This document shows, piece by piece, positions 16,362-24,371 of a DNA stretch of 42,286 nt (position 1 is its first letter; each line of letters begins with the position of its first letter). Under the pieces are notes generated by a model. The model had not been told where the DNA came from and made no database searches. It saw nothing but the letters and a program-made list of their open reading frames with translations. This DNA is from an uncultured Clostridia bacterium (GTDB lineage Bacteria > Bacillota > Clostridia > Oscillospirales > Butyricicoccaceae), in contig CAJUSB010000015.1 in the NCBI GenBank assembly GCA_910589115.1, positions 1 to 42,286 of the forward strand. Direction: 5' to 3'. The position numbers and the translations under genes are program-made.

Positions 16362-17472
16362 TCAAAGGTGGTTTCGGAAGGCAGGCGGGCATTACCAAAC
16401 GGGTATTGTAAGGGATGTACTGCTGAAATACCTGCTCTCATTGCTTGCGTGGGCGGTAGGGGTCGGTGTCCTGGGACTGTTCTGCTGGGATTTTTTTGGC
16501 CGATTCAGCTGGAGGGGGAGCGGCATTGTATATGCGATTTTTACCTTTTTCAGGGATTATTTTCTATGGACGTATGGCATTGCTACGGTTACGGGATGGA
16601 TTGCCCTGAGCTATCGTTTCATATCCCGGCCGCTGCGGTATCTGGACGAGCTGGTCAATGCGGCAGGGGAGCTTGCAGTCCCAGGAAACGAGCCGATCAA
16701 GCTGCCAAAGGAGATGCACGAGGTAGAGAACCAGCTAAATTTGGTACGGGAACAGGCGCTTCGCAGCGCATTGGCGGCCCGTGAGGCCGAGCAGCGGAAG
16801 AACGATTTAATCGTATACCTCGCGCATGATTTGAAAACACCGCTGACAAGTGTGGTCGGTTATCTGACCCTGCTGCGGGATGAGCCGCAAATTTCGCAGG
16901 AGCTGCGGCTGCGCTATACACAGACCGCACTCGACAAAGCCGACCGGTTGGAAGAGCTTATTAATGAGTTTTTTGAAATTACACGTTTTAATCTAACGCA
17001 GGTAGAGCTGGAACGTGCGCCTGTTGACCTGACACGTATGCTTCAGCAGCTGGTCAGTGAGTTTGAGCCGATTCTGCGCGATAAGGAGCTGACTTGTGAG
17101 GCAGAGCTTCCTCCGAAACTGGAATATGTTTGCGACCCGGATAAGCTGGCGCGGGTTTTCGACAACCTTCTCCGCAATGCAGTATCATATAGTTTTCCGC
17201 ACAGCGTCATTCATATTCAGGCTGAGCAGAAAAAGGATAAAGTGTCGATTACATTCCAGAACGTGGGGCCGACGATTCCACAGGATAAGCTGAACCGTAT
17301 TTTTGAGCAGTTTTTCCGGCTGGACAGCTCGCGTGCCAGCCGCACAGGCGGTGCAGGGCTGGGGCTGGCGATTGCAAAGCAGCTTGTCGGGCTGCATGGC
17401 GGCACGATTGCAGCGGAGAGCGCGGACAGCTGCACTTGTTTTCGGATCATGCTGCCGCTGAAAAGCGGTTAG
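16354..17472 (+). CDS. VanS-like sensor histidine kinase
   Basis: This membrane histidine kinase phosphorylates the regulator just upstream. The 372-residue product has two membrane helices (about 22-50 and 65-90) with a very short outside loop, then a HAMP-like linker. The dimerisation helix carries His158 in YLAHDLKTPLTS. The ATP-binding domain has an N box (DNLLRNAVSYS), a G1-type motif and FFRLDSSRASRTGGAGLGLAI. The stretch after the His closely follows VanS (DKADRLEELINEFFEITRFNL). The start is TTG at 16354, overlapping the regulator stop, with GGGGGGTAGG about 9 nt upstream; no ATG or GTG is available before the first helix. The signal sensed is unknown. Confidence 0.92.
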   Translation: MNNQRWFRKAGGHYQTGIVRDVLLKYLLSLLAWAVGVGVLGLFCWDFFGRFSWRGSGIVYAIFTFFRDYFLWTYGIATVTGWIALSYRFISRPLRYLDELVNAAGELAVPGNEPIKLPKEMHEVENQLNLVREQALRSALAAREAEQRKNDLIVYLAHDLKTPLTSVVGYLTLLRDEPQISQELRLRYTQTALDKADRLEELINEFFEITRFNLTQVELERAPVDLTRMLQQLVSEFEPILRDKELTCEAELPPKLEYVCDPDKLARVFDNLLRNAVSYSFPHSVIHIQAEQKKDKVSITFQNVGPTIPQDKLNRIFEQFFRLDSSRASRTGGAGLGLAIAKQLVGLHGGTIAAESADSCTCFRIMLPLKSG

Positions 17473-17493
17473 AAAATCGAAATATGTCTAAAT

Positions 17494-17522
17494 TTGACAT
17501 TCCCGCAGGCATTTGCTATACT
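17494..17522 (+). promoter_or_regulatory. Consensus sigma-A promoter of the exonuclease gene
   Basis: TTGACA (17494-17499) and TATACT (17517-17522) with a 17-nt spacer are a near-perfect match, 22 nt past the kinase stop. Confidence 0.85.
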
Positions 17523-17562
17523 GAAAGGGAATCAGCAGACTGCGTTTGAGAGGAGCATTCAG

Positions 17563-18129
17563 ATGATGAGATATATTGCTTTTGATGTAGAGACACCGAA
17601 TGGAGCCAATGACCGTATGAGTGCGATTGGCGTTGCTGTGATTGAAAACGGTGAAATCGTTCAAGAAATGGCAACGCTGGTCAATCCAGAGACTTATTTT
17701 CACCGATTTAATATCCAGCTGACTGGTATTACACCGGAGGCCGCAGCAAAAGCCCCTGCGTTTCCAGTACTCTGGAATGAGCTGGAACCTGTTTTCAGCA
17801 GCGGCGTACTTGTGGCACATAATGCTGTTTTTGATATGGGCGTATTGTCAAAATGCTTACAGGCATATGGAATCGGCTGGAAGGATACGGCGGAGTATGC
17901 TTGTACTGTGCAGATGGGGCGGAAATGTTTTCCGGGGCTGCCCAATCATAGGCTGAATACGCTTTGCGAATATTTGGATATCCCGTTGGACCACCATCAG
18001 GCTGGAAGCGACAGCTATGCATGTGCCTCCCTTTTGCTGCGGTATCAGCAGGAAGGGCTGGAGGTGGAGCGCTTCCATCGGAAATACGACCTGACAAGCC
18101 GCCGCACTTTACAGCAGCTCCGCCGCTGA
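17563..18129 (+). CDS. DEDDh 3'-5' exonuclease (DnaQ/epsilon-like)
   Basis: This is a small stand-alone exonuclease of the DNA polymerase III epsilon family. The 188-residue product has Exo I (FDVETPN, Asp8 and Glu10), Exo II around HNAVFDMGVL, and Exo III with HHQAGSDSYA, which supplies the His and last Asp. It lacks polymerase, BRCT or helicase domains. It could act in proofreading, repair or RNA processing. The ATG at 17563 has AGAGGAG about 8 nt upstream, and a second ATG follows directly. The promoter position excludes the longer frame that begins at 17494. Confidence 0.85.
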   Translation: MMRYIAFDVETPNGANDRMSAIGVAVIENGEIVQEMATLVNPETYFHRFNIQLTGITPEAAAKAPAFPVLWNELEPVFSSGVLVAHNAVFDMGVLSKCLQAYGIGWKDTAEYACTVQMGRKCFPGLPNHRLNTLCEYLDIPLDHHQAGSDSYACASLLLRYQQEGLEVERFHRKYDLTSRRTLQQLRR

Positions 18130-18209
18130 CGGCAGGCACATAGCTTTTCGGACGCAGCTGGGAACGGCCCTCGAACCGGGATATTTTTCCATATGTGAAC
18201 TTGAGAACG

Positions 18210-18240
18210 GCCGCTGCTGGGAATGACAGGGGGCAGCGGC
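18210..18240 (+). other. Hairpin after the exonuclease gene
   Basis: GCCGCTGC pairs with GCAGCGGC over a 15-nt loop. There is no T-run after it. It lies 80 nt past the exonuclease stop and may be a weak terminator or 3'-end stabiliser. Confidence 0.4.
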
Positions 18241-18275
18241 GCAGCATACATTTGACGGCGAAAAAAGAGGAATGG

Positions 18276-18402
18276 TGTCGAAGCATATCCTTTTGGTGGA
18301 TATTCAGGGGAAAAACGTCGAAAAATATATGCGAATTCTCTGGAAATAATGCGGAAATTTGTTGCAACGATTTACAAAATATGGTAAATTGTAATTGTCG
18401 CA
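18276..18402 (+). promoter_or_regulatory. spo0A promoter region with possible 0A boxes
   Basis: A promoter, TTGCAA (18362-18367) and TAAATT (18385-18390) with 17-nt spacing, lies about 50 nt before spo0A. An exact 0A-box core TGTCGAA is at 18276-18282, a near match CGTCGAA at 18316-18322, and TTGTCGCA at 18395-18402 overlaps the expected transcription start. Self-regulation by Spo0A is known in other spore formers; binding here is inferred. Confidence 0.5.
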
Positions 18403-18444
18403 GGAAGCGGCAGAATTCGTAACAGAGGGAAAGGTTGGAACATC

Positions 18445-19194
18445 ATGGAACAAAAAATTCGTGTATTGGTAGCGGACAATGACAAGGACTTTACAGCCGC
18501 GTTAGAGAGTGCCTTTGGAAGAAACCCGATGCTGGAACTGGTTGGGATTGCAACGGATGGACGGCAGGCGCTGGAACTGGCGGAGCAGCTTCAGCCGGAC
18601 CTGATGATGCTTGATCTGGTTTTGCCGGAGGTAGACGGTTTAACGATTGTGCAGCGCCTGCGGGAGAGCGGGATTGGAATGGTAGTGCTCAGCGCGTTTT
18701 CATCCGACAACTCGAATGCGGTTTGCGCACAGATGAACGTTCGGTATGTCATGCGTAAGCCGATTGAGATTGATGTACTGATGGAGCGGCTTCAACAGAG
18801 CAGGCAGGCAGCGTCCATGCCTGCGGCAGAGGATTCAGAGCTGGCGCTGGAAATCAAGGTCACAGAAGTGATTCATCAAATTGGCGTGCCAGCGCACATA
18901 AAGGGCTATCAGTATTTGCGTGATGCGATTATGATGGCAGTACATGATATGGAGGCGGTAGGTGCAATCACAAAGATCCTGTATCCGTCAATCGCAAAAA
19001 AGTATCATACAACTTCTTCACGGGTAGAGCGCGCGATCCGTCATGCAATCGAGGTTGCATGGGATCGGGGAGATTTGGAAACGCTGCAATCTTATTTTGG
19101 TTATACAGTGTCTGGCATTAAGGGAAAACCGACAAACAGTGAGTTTATTTCCATGATAGCTGACCGGCTGAGACTCCAGCTGAAAGCCGGTTAA
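18445..19194 (+). CDS. spo0A: Sporulation master regulator Spo0A
   Basis: Spo0A is the phosphorylation-activated transcription factor that commits the cell to sporulation. The 249-residue product has a receiver domain (acidic D11 to D13, phospho-acceptor D57 in MLDLVLPEVDG, Lys in MRKPIE). A variable linker (about 120-137) leads to the distinctive effector domain, with the recognition region SRVERAIRHAIEVAWDRG and the segment YPSIAKKYHTTSS, diagnostic of Spo0A. The ATG follows GAGGGAAAGG. In many Clostridia spoIVB lies just upstream; here a DEDD exonuclease and a VanRS-like pair do. Confidence 0.97.
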   Translation: MEQKIRVLVADNDKDFTAALESAFGRNPMLELVGIATDGRQALELAEQLQPDLMMLDLVLPEVDGLTIVQRLRESGIGMVVLSAFSSDNSNAVCAQMNVRYVMRKPIEIDVLMERLQQSRQAASMPAAEDSELALEIKVTEVIHQIGVPAHIKGYQYLRDAIMMAVHDMEAVGAITKILYPSIAKKYHTTSSRVERAIRHAIEVAWDRGDLETLQSYFGYTVSGIKGKPTNSEFISMIADRLRLQLKAG

Positions 19195-19207
19195 CGAGCT
19201 GCGTGCA

Positions 19208-19380
19208 GCAGCCCGACCGGCCCGCTGTCCTTTTGGCGGGCTGGTCAGCACAGCACTAACAAATATTTCGGGAGCCCCCGTCCCGCCCGCAGGCGAGAGG
19301 AAGCTTTTAGTCAATTTTTTCTCGAAAAAATTGTGCCGTCCGCAAAGGACGCCACCCCGGCGAGGGGCGCTGTCCTCGTA
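19208..19380. repeat. Composite hairpin repeat (copy 3)
   Basis: It holds a GACCGGCCCGC/GCGGGCTGGTC hairpin (19215-19246), the reverse of the GCCTGCGGGCGGGA module (about 19279-19293), and a hairpin CAATTTTTT/AAAAAATTG with a CTCG loop (19312-19333). GTCC-GC/GC-GGAC-like GC repeats follow. The element fills the gap between the converging spo0A and Smr genes and may terminate both. Confidence 0.75.
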
Positions 19381-19414
19381 GGTCACTCACCCCGTTGCGC
19401 AGATGCTGACGTGT

Positions 19415-19759
19415 TTAGAGAATGACAAGCGTGATGCCGTTGTTGTGGCGTTCAAGGTCAGTGTCGTTTCGCAGCGCAGGACAGAGGTCGAGCGCCCGGC
19501 GCGTCTCTTCGTCAAAGATGGAAAGGCGCTCGCCGGGGATGTAGAAGCGTAAATAGCCGCGCCCACGCTGCGTGTCCAGATGCCGGCGCACTGCCGGACG
19601 CAGCTTGCCGCCCCGTCCCGTTGAACCAAAGCCGTGAATTAGCTTCAGCGCTTTGATGGATGTGCCGCGCGTTAGACGCAGTTCCAGTTGCAGCCGCACA
19701 AGCGCATCTGCTACCGATGGCTTGCCTTCCTCTAAATTAACAATTTTGATTTGGCTCAT
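19415..19759 (-). CDS. Smr domain protein
   Basis: The 114-residue product is essentially one Smr-like domain, a fold linked to nucleic-acid cleavage or binding. It shows LKLIHGFGSTGRGGKLRPAVRRHL-type sequence near residues 40-62, matching the HGxGxGxLRxxVxxxL signature. It has no MutS2 ATPase part. It overlaps the 3' end of the amidotransferase gene upstream by 23 nt. AAAGGA lies 14 nt before the ATG, a loose spacing. Substrate and partner are not evident. Confidence 0.7.
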   Translation of the reverse strand: MSQIKIVNLEEGKPSVADALVRLQLELRLTRGTSIKALKLIHGFGSTGRGGKLRPAVRRHLDTQRGRGYLRFYIPGERLSIFDEETRRALDLCPALRNDTDLERHNNGITLVIL

Positions 19760-20438
19760 GTCGTTTTTTACATTCCTTTATTACCTTTATAAAATGCGAG
19801 AAAAGCATCAGATGATCCGTTAAAAGGTCGGAGCAAAGTCCGCTGATCATTCGCTCCGGATGCCATTGCACCGCGAAAATTGGCAGCGTCTGGTGTTCCA
19901 GCGCTTCGATGATTCCGTCGTCAGAGATTGCAGCTGCCGTCAGCGGCGGCGCTAGGGTCCGCACGGCCTGATGGTGCCAGCTGTTCGTTTCAAAGCGGCT
20001 GCCGCATAATATGCTGATTTGGCTGCCAGGAACCGTCTGCACCCAATGCACCGTGTTGTTTCCATGGTTTGGGATGTGCTGGTAAAGCGTGCCGCCATAG
20101 TAAATATTTAAGAGTTGGATGCCCCGGCATATGCCGAAAATAGGGCGTCTTTTTTTTTCAAAGGCTTCCAGCAGGGCGAATTCCTCTGCGTCCCGCAGCT
20201 CGTCGATTTCGTCCGTTGGGAGACGGCCGGCACCATAACGCTCCGGCGCAATATCTCCGCCGCCGGTCAGCAGCAGGCCGTCATAGCATCCTGCCAGCAC
20301 TTCCGGGATTCCGCCAGCGTATGCCGCCGGAATCCCGCCTGCCCGCGTTACCGCTTCTCCATATAGGGTTGAATGCACCCGCTGTGCAGAGTGTGTACCG
20401 GCCTGCCTGCCGGTCGATAATAATATTTGGGGCTGCAT
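19737..20438 (-). CDS. Class I glutamine amidotransferase-like gamma-glutamyl hydrolase (peptidase C26)
   Basis: The 233-residue product belongs to the PuuD-like hydrolases, which cut gamma-glutamyl bonds such as that of gamma-glutamyl-GABA. It has LLLTGGGDIAPERYG, the nucleophile elbow FGICRGIQLLN with Cys at about 104, an HHQAV segment and the WHPE His-Glu pair. GAGGT lies upstream of the ATG. It overlaps the Smr gene downstream. No polyamine genes are adjacent, so the substrate is open. Confidence 0.85.
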   Translation of the reverse strand: MQPQILLSTGRQAGTHSAQRVHSTLYGEAVTRAGGIPAAYAGGIPEVLAGCYDGLLLTGGGDIAPERYGAGRLPTDEIDELRDAEEFALLEAFEKKRRPIFGICRGIQLLNIYYGGTLYQHIPNHGNNTVHWVQTVPGSQISILCGSRFETNSWHHQAVRTLAPPLTAAAISDDGIIEALEHQTLPIFAVQWHPERMISGLCSDLLTDHLMLFSHFIKVIKECKKRHEPNQNC

Positions 20439-20640
20439 GGCATTACCTCGCTTTATATTTTATTTTTTTGCAATCGTTTGCGATGCTTGAAATTTTTTTT
20501 ACTTTTATGTTACACTATAATCGGAGTTTGTTCGGCTTGTGCCGGATGACCTCTGGAAATTTTGAAGCAGCCTGCACGGTTTTCAGCCTGGATTTTTAAT
20601 TGCTCCAGGGTAAGCAGGCGGTACACAAAGGAGTGGAAGA

Positions 20641-22422
20641 ATGACATTTGATTTTTTATCTGTTGTGCGGATGGCAGGCGGTCTTGCCTTGTTCCTGTAT
20701 GGCATGACCATCATGGGCAGCGGCCTGGAACGTGCCGCAGGGCCAGCCCTCGAACGGACCCTGGAACGCATGACAGGCAACCTGCTCAGCGCCCTGCTGA
20801 TGGGAGCTGCTGTTACGGCTGTTATCCAGTCGTCATCTGCAACGACCGTCATGGTGGTCGGATTTGTCAATGCCGGAATTTTGAGCCTGCGGCAGTCGGT
20901 CGGCGTGATTATGGGCGCTAATATCGGTACAACGATTACAGCGCAGATCCTGCGGCTGGATGCGGGCGGCACGATGGAAAGCAGCCTGCTTTTGCAGCTC
21001 ATTAAACCGAAAAACCTTGCTTATCTGGTTGTACTGGGCGGCGTTCTGCTGATGCTGCGCGGAAAAACCCGGAGAAGCCGTTCGGCAGCTGATATTTTCC
21101 TTGGTTTTGGCATTCTGTTTATCGGCATGTCGACCATGGAGGCGGCAGTTGCGCCGCTGGCGGATCTGCCGCAGTTTTCCAGCCTGTTTGCAGCGATTTC
21201 CAATCCTGTCCTTGGCGTGCTTGTGGGTGCAGTCGTTACGGCGATCATTCAGTCGTCCTCTGCATCGGTTGGTATTTTGCAGGCGCTGTCTACGACTGGC
21301 GCGATTACGTGGTCGGCAGCGGTGCCGATCATACTCGGACAGAATATCGGTACTTGTATCACGGCATTTTTGTCTGCGCTTGGCGGTTCCAAGAATGCAC
21401 GCCGCACGGCGATGGTGCATTTTTATTTCAACCTGATCGGTTCGATTATTTTCCTGATAGGGTTTTACACTTTCCAGTATACCATTGGTTTCCCGTTTTT
21501 TGAAGAGGCAATTCACAAAACCGGCATTGCAAATTTTCATACGATATTTAATGTAGTGGCAACTATTCTATTTTTACCCTTCACAGGGATCCTGGTGAAG
21601 CTGGCGGAGCGTACAATTCCGGCCGGTACGGAGGCGCATGATCCGCTTGCGCGGCTGGAACCCCGTTTCCTTGCTGTACCGGCGGTTGCGCTTGAGCAGG
21701 CGCAGCGGTGCATTGCCGAAATGGGCCGGGCTGCACAGGAGAACGTAGGCCTCTGTATGGGGGCGCTGCTGGACGGCGCACCTTTGCAGGAGGAGGTTTT
21801 TGCGGAGAATGAGGCATTTCTTGACCGGGCGGAGGTTGAGATTGGGAAGTATTTGGTTTCGGTGCGTAATGATCTGCCAAAAGGTATGCGGCGGATGCAT
21901 GCAGAAATGCTGCATTCTCTGAGTGATTTTGAAAAGATAGGCGATTACGCACAGAATATTTTTGAGCGTGCGGAGGGGTTCCGGGCGCAGCGGCTAACGT
22001 TCAGCGGGACGGCGGCGGCGGAGCTGCGCGGGATGTATGCAGCAGTTGGCGAGCAGCTCCGCCTGACGGTAGAAGGCTACACAACGCGGCAGGCGGAGAC
22101 GGCGCAGCAGGTTGAGCCGCTGGAGGAAACGGTTGATGCGTTGAAAGACCTGCTGAAAGACCGTCATCTTGAGCGCTTAGGCGGGGAAGCCTGTCAAATA
22201 GAGAGTGGCGTTGTTTTTCTTGATGTGGTGCACGACCTGGAAAAGATAGGGGACCATTGTTCCAACATTGCGATTTACACCCTACAGCTTTGTGAGGGAA
22301 GCGAACAATTTGACACGCACAGTTTTTCCAAACGCGCATACAAGTCATCGGAAGCATTTTCGCAGCAGGTTGCGCGCTGCCGCGAAAAATACTTCGCCCC
22401 TGTTGAGCAGCTTCATTCCTGA
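20641..22422 (+). CDS. Na/Pi cotransporter with PhoU-like tail (NptA/YjbB type)
   Basis: The 593-residue membrane protein likely moves phosphate with sodium. Two homologous membrane repeats each hold the family's QSSS signature (QSSSATTVM near 62 and QSSSASVGIL near 204), with NIGTT and NIGTCIT partners. A hydrophilic C-terminal part from about 345 is helical and PhoU-like, with two EKIGDY/EKIGDH-type metal-binding helices. AAGGAG lies 10 nt before the ATG. Upstream there is a TATAAT (20516-20521) without a clear -35. It is transcribed alone and ends in a composite hairpin repeat. Confidence 0.92.
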   Translation: MTFDFLSVVRMAGGLALFLYGMTIMGSGLERAAGPALERTLERMTGNLLSALLMGAAVTAVIQSSSATTVMVVGFVNAGILSLRQSVGVIMGANIGTTITAQILRLDAGGTMESSLLLQLIKPKNLAYLVVLGGVLLMLRGKTRRSRSAADIFLGFGILFIGMSTMEAAVAPLADLPQFSSLFAAISNPVLGVLVGAVVTAIIQSSSASVGILQALSTTGAITWSAAVPIILGQNIGTCITAFLSALGGSKNARRTAMVHFYFNLIGSIIFLIGFYTFQYTIGFPFFEEAIHKTGIANFHTIFNVVATILFLPFTGILVKLAERTIPAGTEAHDPLARLEPRFLAVPAVALEQAQRCIAEMGRAAQENVGLCMGALLDGAPLQEEVFAENEAFLDRAEVEIGKYLVSVRNDLPKGMRRMHAEMLHSLSDFEKIGDYAQNIFERAEGFRAQRLTFSGTAAAELRGMYAAVGEQLRLTVEGYTTRQAETAQQVEPLEETVDALKDLLKDRHLERLGGEACQIESGVVFLDVVHDLEKIGDHCSNIAIYTLQLCEGSEQFDTHSFSKRAYKSSEAFSQQVARCREKYFAPVEQLHS

Positions 22423-22449
22423 TAGTGCTCAGCTGCCGTTTGGTTCTGC

Positions 22450-22610
22450 CCTCGCCGGGGGCGTCCTACGCGGACGGCGGCCCTGCGCGGGCAGCGCCAG
22501 AGGGACGCCTCCCTCTGGACTCCCCCCTTCGCCTGCGGGCGGGATGGTGCAGCGTTTATCGCATATCCGGTGCTGACCGGCCCGCCAAAAAGCAGGGCGG
22601 GCCGGTCGTC
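22450..22610. repeat. Composite hairpin repeat (copy 4)
   Basis: In order: CGCCGGGGGCGTCC-type GC repeats, the hairpin CCAGAGGGA/TCCCTCTGG (22497-22518), the module GCCTGCGGGCGGGATGGTGC near 22530, and the hairpin GACCGGCCCGCC/GGGCGGGCCGGTC with an A-rich loop (22575-22607). Copy 7 at the right end of the window has the same order. It follows the phosphate transporter gene. Confidence 0.8.
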
Positions 22611-22673
22611 ATTCTGCGTAAATAGATTCAAAAAATGTGGGCCAATACAAACAAGGCCTGGGAGGTAATGATA

Positions 22674-23096
22674 ATGAAAGGTTTAACCCTATTGCACTTG
22701 GGACTATTGATGCTATTATGCCTTATTGTCACCGGCTGTTCCGTTGAGAACGCATCATCAGTAATCAGCGAAGCAATTCCAGAAAACATCGCACGCATTG
22801 AAGTAAGCGGTTTTTATAACGGCGAGTTGGAGCCGTGGGAGTTGACACAGGCAGAAATCGAGAAATTGAATACATGGATTACACAGCTTTCCTTGAAGCA
22901 TAGGACATACGCGGAAGGAGAAGCCCCCAGCGAAGTGTATGCTGGCGGAGTTTGCTATAGTTTTAATATCAATGGTGGTGATATGTCATTCACATGGATA
23001 TATATTGATAAGGCATATATCCAGTACAATGGCGAATGGTATGAAATTACAAATACTACGACTCCACCGCTTGACCTGTCTGGGCCTGGTAAATAA
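22674..23096 (+). CDS. Small lipoprotein of unknown function
   Basis: I do not recognise the family. The 140-residue product has a lipoprotein signal: Met-Lys, a hydrophobic core and the lipobox IVTGC with lipidated Cys22. The mature part is acidic and beta-rich, with many aromatic residues (for example YIQYNGEWYEI). It would sit on the outer face of the membrane. The ATG at 22674 has GGAGGT 7 nt upstream; the ATG at 22668 is only 1 nt from it. Base use is more AT-rich than in neighbouring genes, which may reflect transfer. A hairpin follows. Confidence 0.7.
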   Translation: MKGLTLLHLGLLMLLCLIVTGCSVENASSVISEAIPENIARIEVSGFYNGELEPWELTQAEIEKLNTWITQLSLKHRTYAEGEAPSEVYAGGVCYSFNINGGDMSFTWIYIDKAYIQYNGEWYEITNTTTPPLDLSGPGK

Positions 23097-23117
23097 GTGA
23101 ATAAACCTCAATACCGA

Positions 23118-23159
23118 AATACGGGGTGGCTGTTGCAATTCAGCCCTCTCGTATTTTAT
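23118..23159 (+). terminator. Terminator of the lipoprotein gene
   Basis: AATACG and GGCTG on one side pair with CAGCC and CGTATT on the other, with wobble and mismatched pairs between, and a T-rich tail follows. Confidence 0.6.
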
Positions 23160-23424
23160 ACATTTTATTCCGTTATTTTGACGAAGGATTTAGAAAATAG
23201 AGTAGCAGCAATCTGAAAAAGGAGGATGAGGGCATTGTCAAAGAGGTATATGTACTATCTCGTGATGCTGTCTGTTTATTATATCATATTATAAATTTCC
23301 TGCGCTTCTTAAATCTGTATGATATAGGCTGATTTTTAATCTATCCTATACTGCACAGATTTTGGAGACTGGTGTTGGTAAAGGCACCCTTTTTTATACC
23401 ATTTCAAATTCGATGACAAATAGC
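23160..23424. other. AT-rich gap with a possible 19-codon ORF
   Basis: This stretch is clearly more AT-rich than the window. The only translation signal is AAAAAGGAGG 9 nt before a TTG at 23235. From there 19 codons read like the hydrophobic start of a membrane protein (SKRYMYYLVMLS) and stop at 23294. It may be a tiny protein or the remnant of a lost gene. Confidence 0.25.
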
Positions 23425-23484
23425 TTGCATTTTTTTGCTTTTCAGACTAAAATAAAAAAGTGAGACTGTCCGCCTGTGCGGACA
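23425..23484 (+). promoter_or_regulatory. Promoter and palindrome upstream of the RpiR-like regulator
   Basis: TTGCAT (23425-23430) and TAAAAT (23448-23453) have 17-nt spacing. From 23467 to 23484 TGTCCGC-CTGT-GCGGACA is a perfect palindrome just past the expected transcription start, where an autoregulatory operator or a 5' RNA hairpin would sit. Confidence 0.65.
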
Positions 23485-23507
23485 ACAGAACAGGAAGGTG
23501 ACCTCCC

Positions 23508-24371
23508 TTGAATGACCTGATGGGCAAACTTCAGGGCTGTCTGGCCAGATTTTCTAAAAGCCAAAAGCAAATTGCACGATATATTATGGAACACTATGAC
23601 AAGGCAGCATTCATGACTGCCAGCCGCCTTGGGCAGACTGTCGGCGTAAGCGAATCAACGGTTGTACGCTTTGCGACCGAACTTGGTTATGACGGTTACC
23701 CACATCTTCAGCGTGCATTGCAGGAAATGATCCGGAATAAGCTGACCGCTGTGCAGCGCATTGAAGTATCTCACGACCGCATGGGCAACCGTGATGTGCT
23801 GCAAAGCGTCCTGACCACCGATATTGACAAGATCCGTATGACGCTTGATGAGCTCGACCGTGATGCTTTTCATGGTGCAGTGGAGGCCATCCTTCATGCC
23901 CGCCGCATTTATATCCTTGGTGTGCGTTCTTCTGGGGCGCTTGCCAATTTTCTTGGTTTTTATTTTTCCATGCTGTTTGAAAATGTCTGTATGCTGAATA
24001 CCAATGGCGTCAGTGAGGTCTTTGAACAGCTGCTGCATATCCGTCCGGAGGATGTTTTTATTGGGATCAGCTTTCCGCGTTATTCCAGACGCACGCTTTC
24101 TGCAATGCAGTATTCCAGTGACCGCGGCGCACAGGTGATTGCGCTCACGGATTCCTGCCTTTCGCCGCTGGCCCACTGCGCCGGGCATGTGCTGACCGCT
24201 AAAAGCGATATGGCCTCTTTTGTTGATTCACTGGTTGCGCCGCTTTCGGTGCTGAATGCTTTAATTGTTGCAGTCGGCATGGGCCGCCAGAAAGAAACCG
24301 AACAGACCTTTCACCGCTTAGAGCATATCTGGGACGAGTATGGTGTTTATGAAAAGCTGGAGGACGAATGA
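23508..24371 (+). CDS. MurR/RpiR family transcriptional regulator
   Basis: The 287-residue product has an N-terminal RpiR-type helix-turn-helix (about 1-77; GVSESTVVRFATELGYDGYP). A C-terminal SIS domain (about 125-260; ILGVRSSGALANFLG) normally binds a phosphosugar effector. The start is TTG at 23508, with GGAAGG 9 nt upstream; the next ATG at 23520 is too far from it. Its end overlaps the oxidoreductase by ATGA. No sugar-metabolism gene adjoins it, so it may control its own operon of envelope and isoprenoid genes or act at a distance. The effector is unknown. Confidence 0.9.
   Translation: MNDLMGKLQGCLARFSKSQKQIARYIMEHYDKAAFMTASRLGQTVGVSESTVVRFATELGYDGYPHLQRALQEMIRNKLTAVQRIEVSHDRMGNRDVLQSVLTTDIDKIRMTLDELDRDAFHGAVEAILHARRIYILGVRSSGALANFLGFYFSMLFENVCMLNTNGVSEVFEQLLHIRPEDVFIGISFPRYSRRTLSAMQYSSDRGAQVIALTDSCLSPLAHCAGHVLTAKSDMASFVDSLVAPLSVLNALIVAVGMGRQKETEQTFHRLEHIWDEYGVYEKLEDE

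Noticed and set aside
20470..20521. PhoP-type direct repeats before the phosphate transporter
   Set aside because: TTTACT and TTACAC occur near the -10, but spacing and sequence fit the known repeats poorly and the region is simply T-rich.
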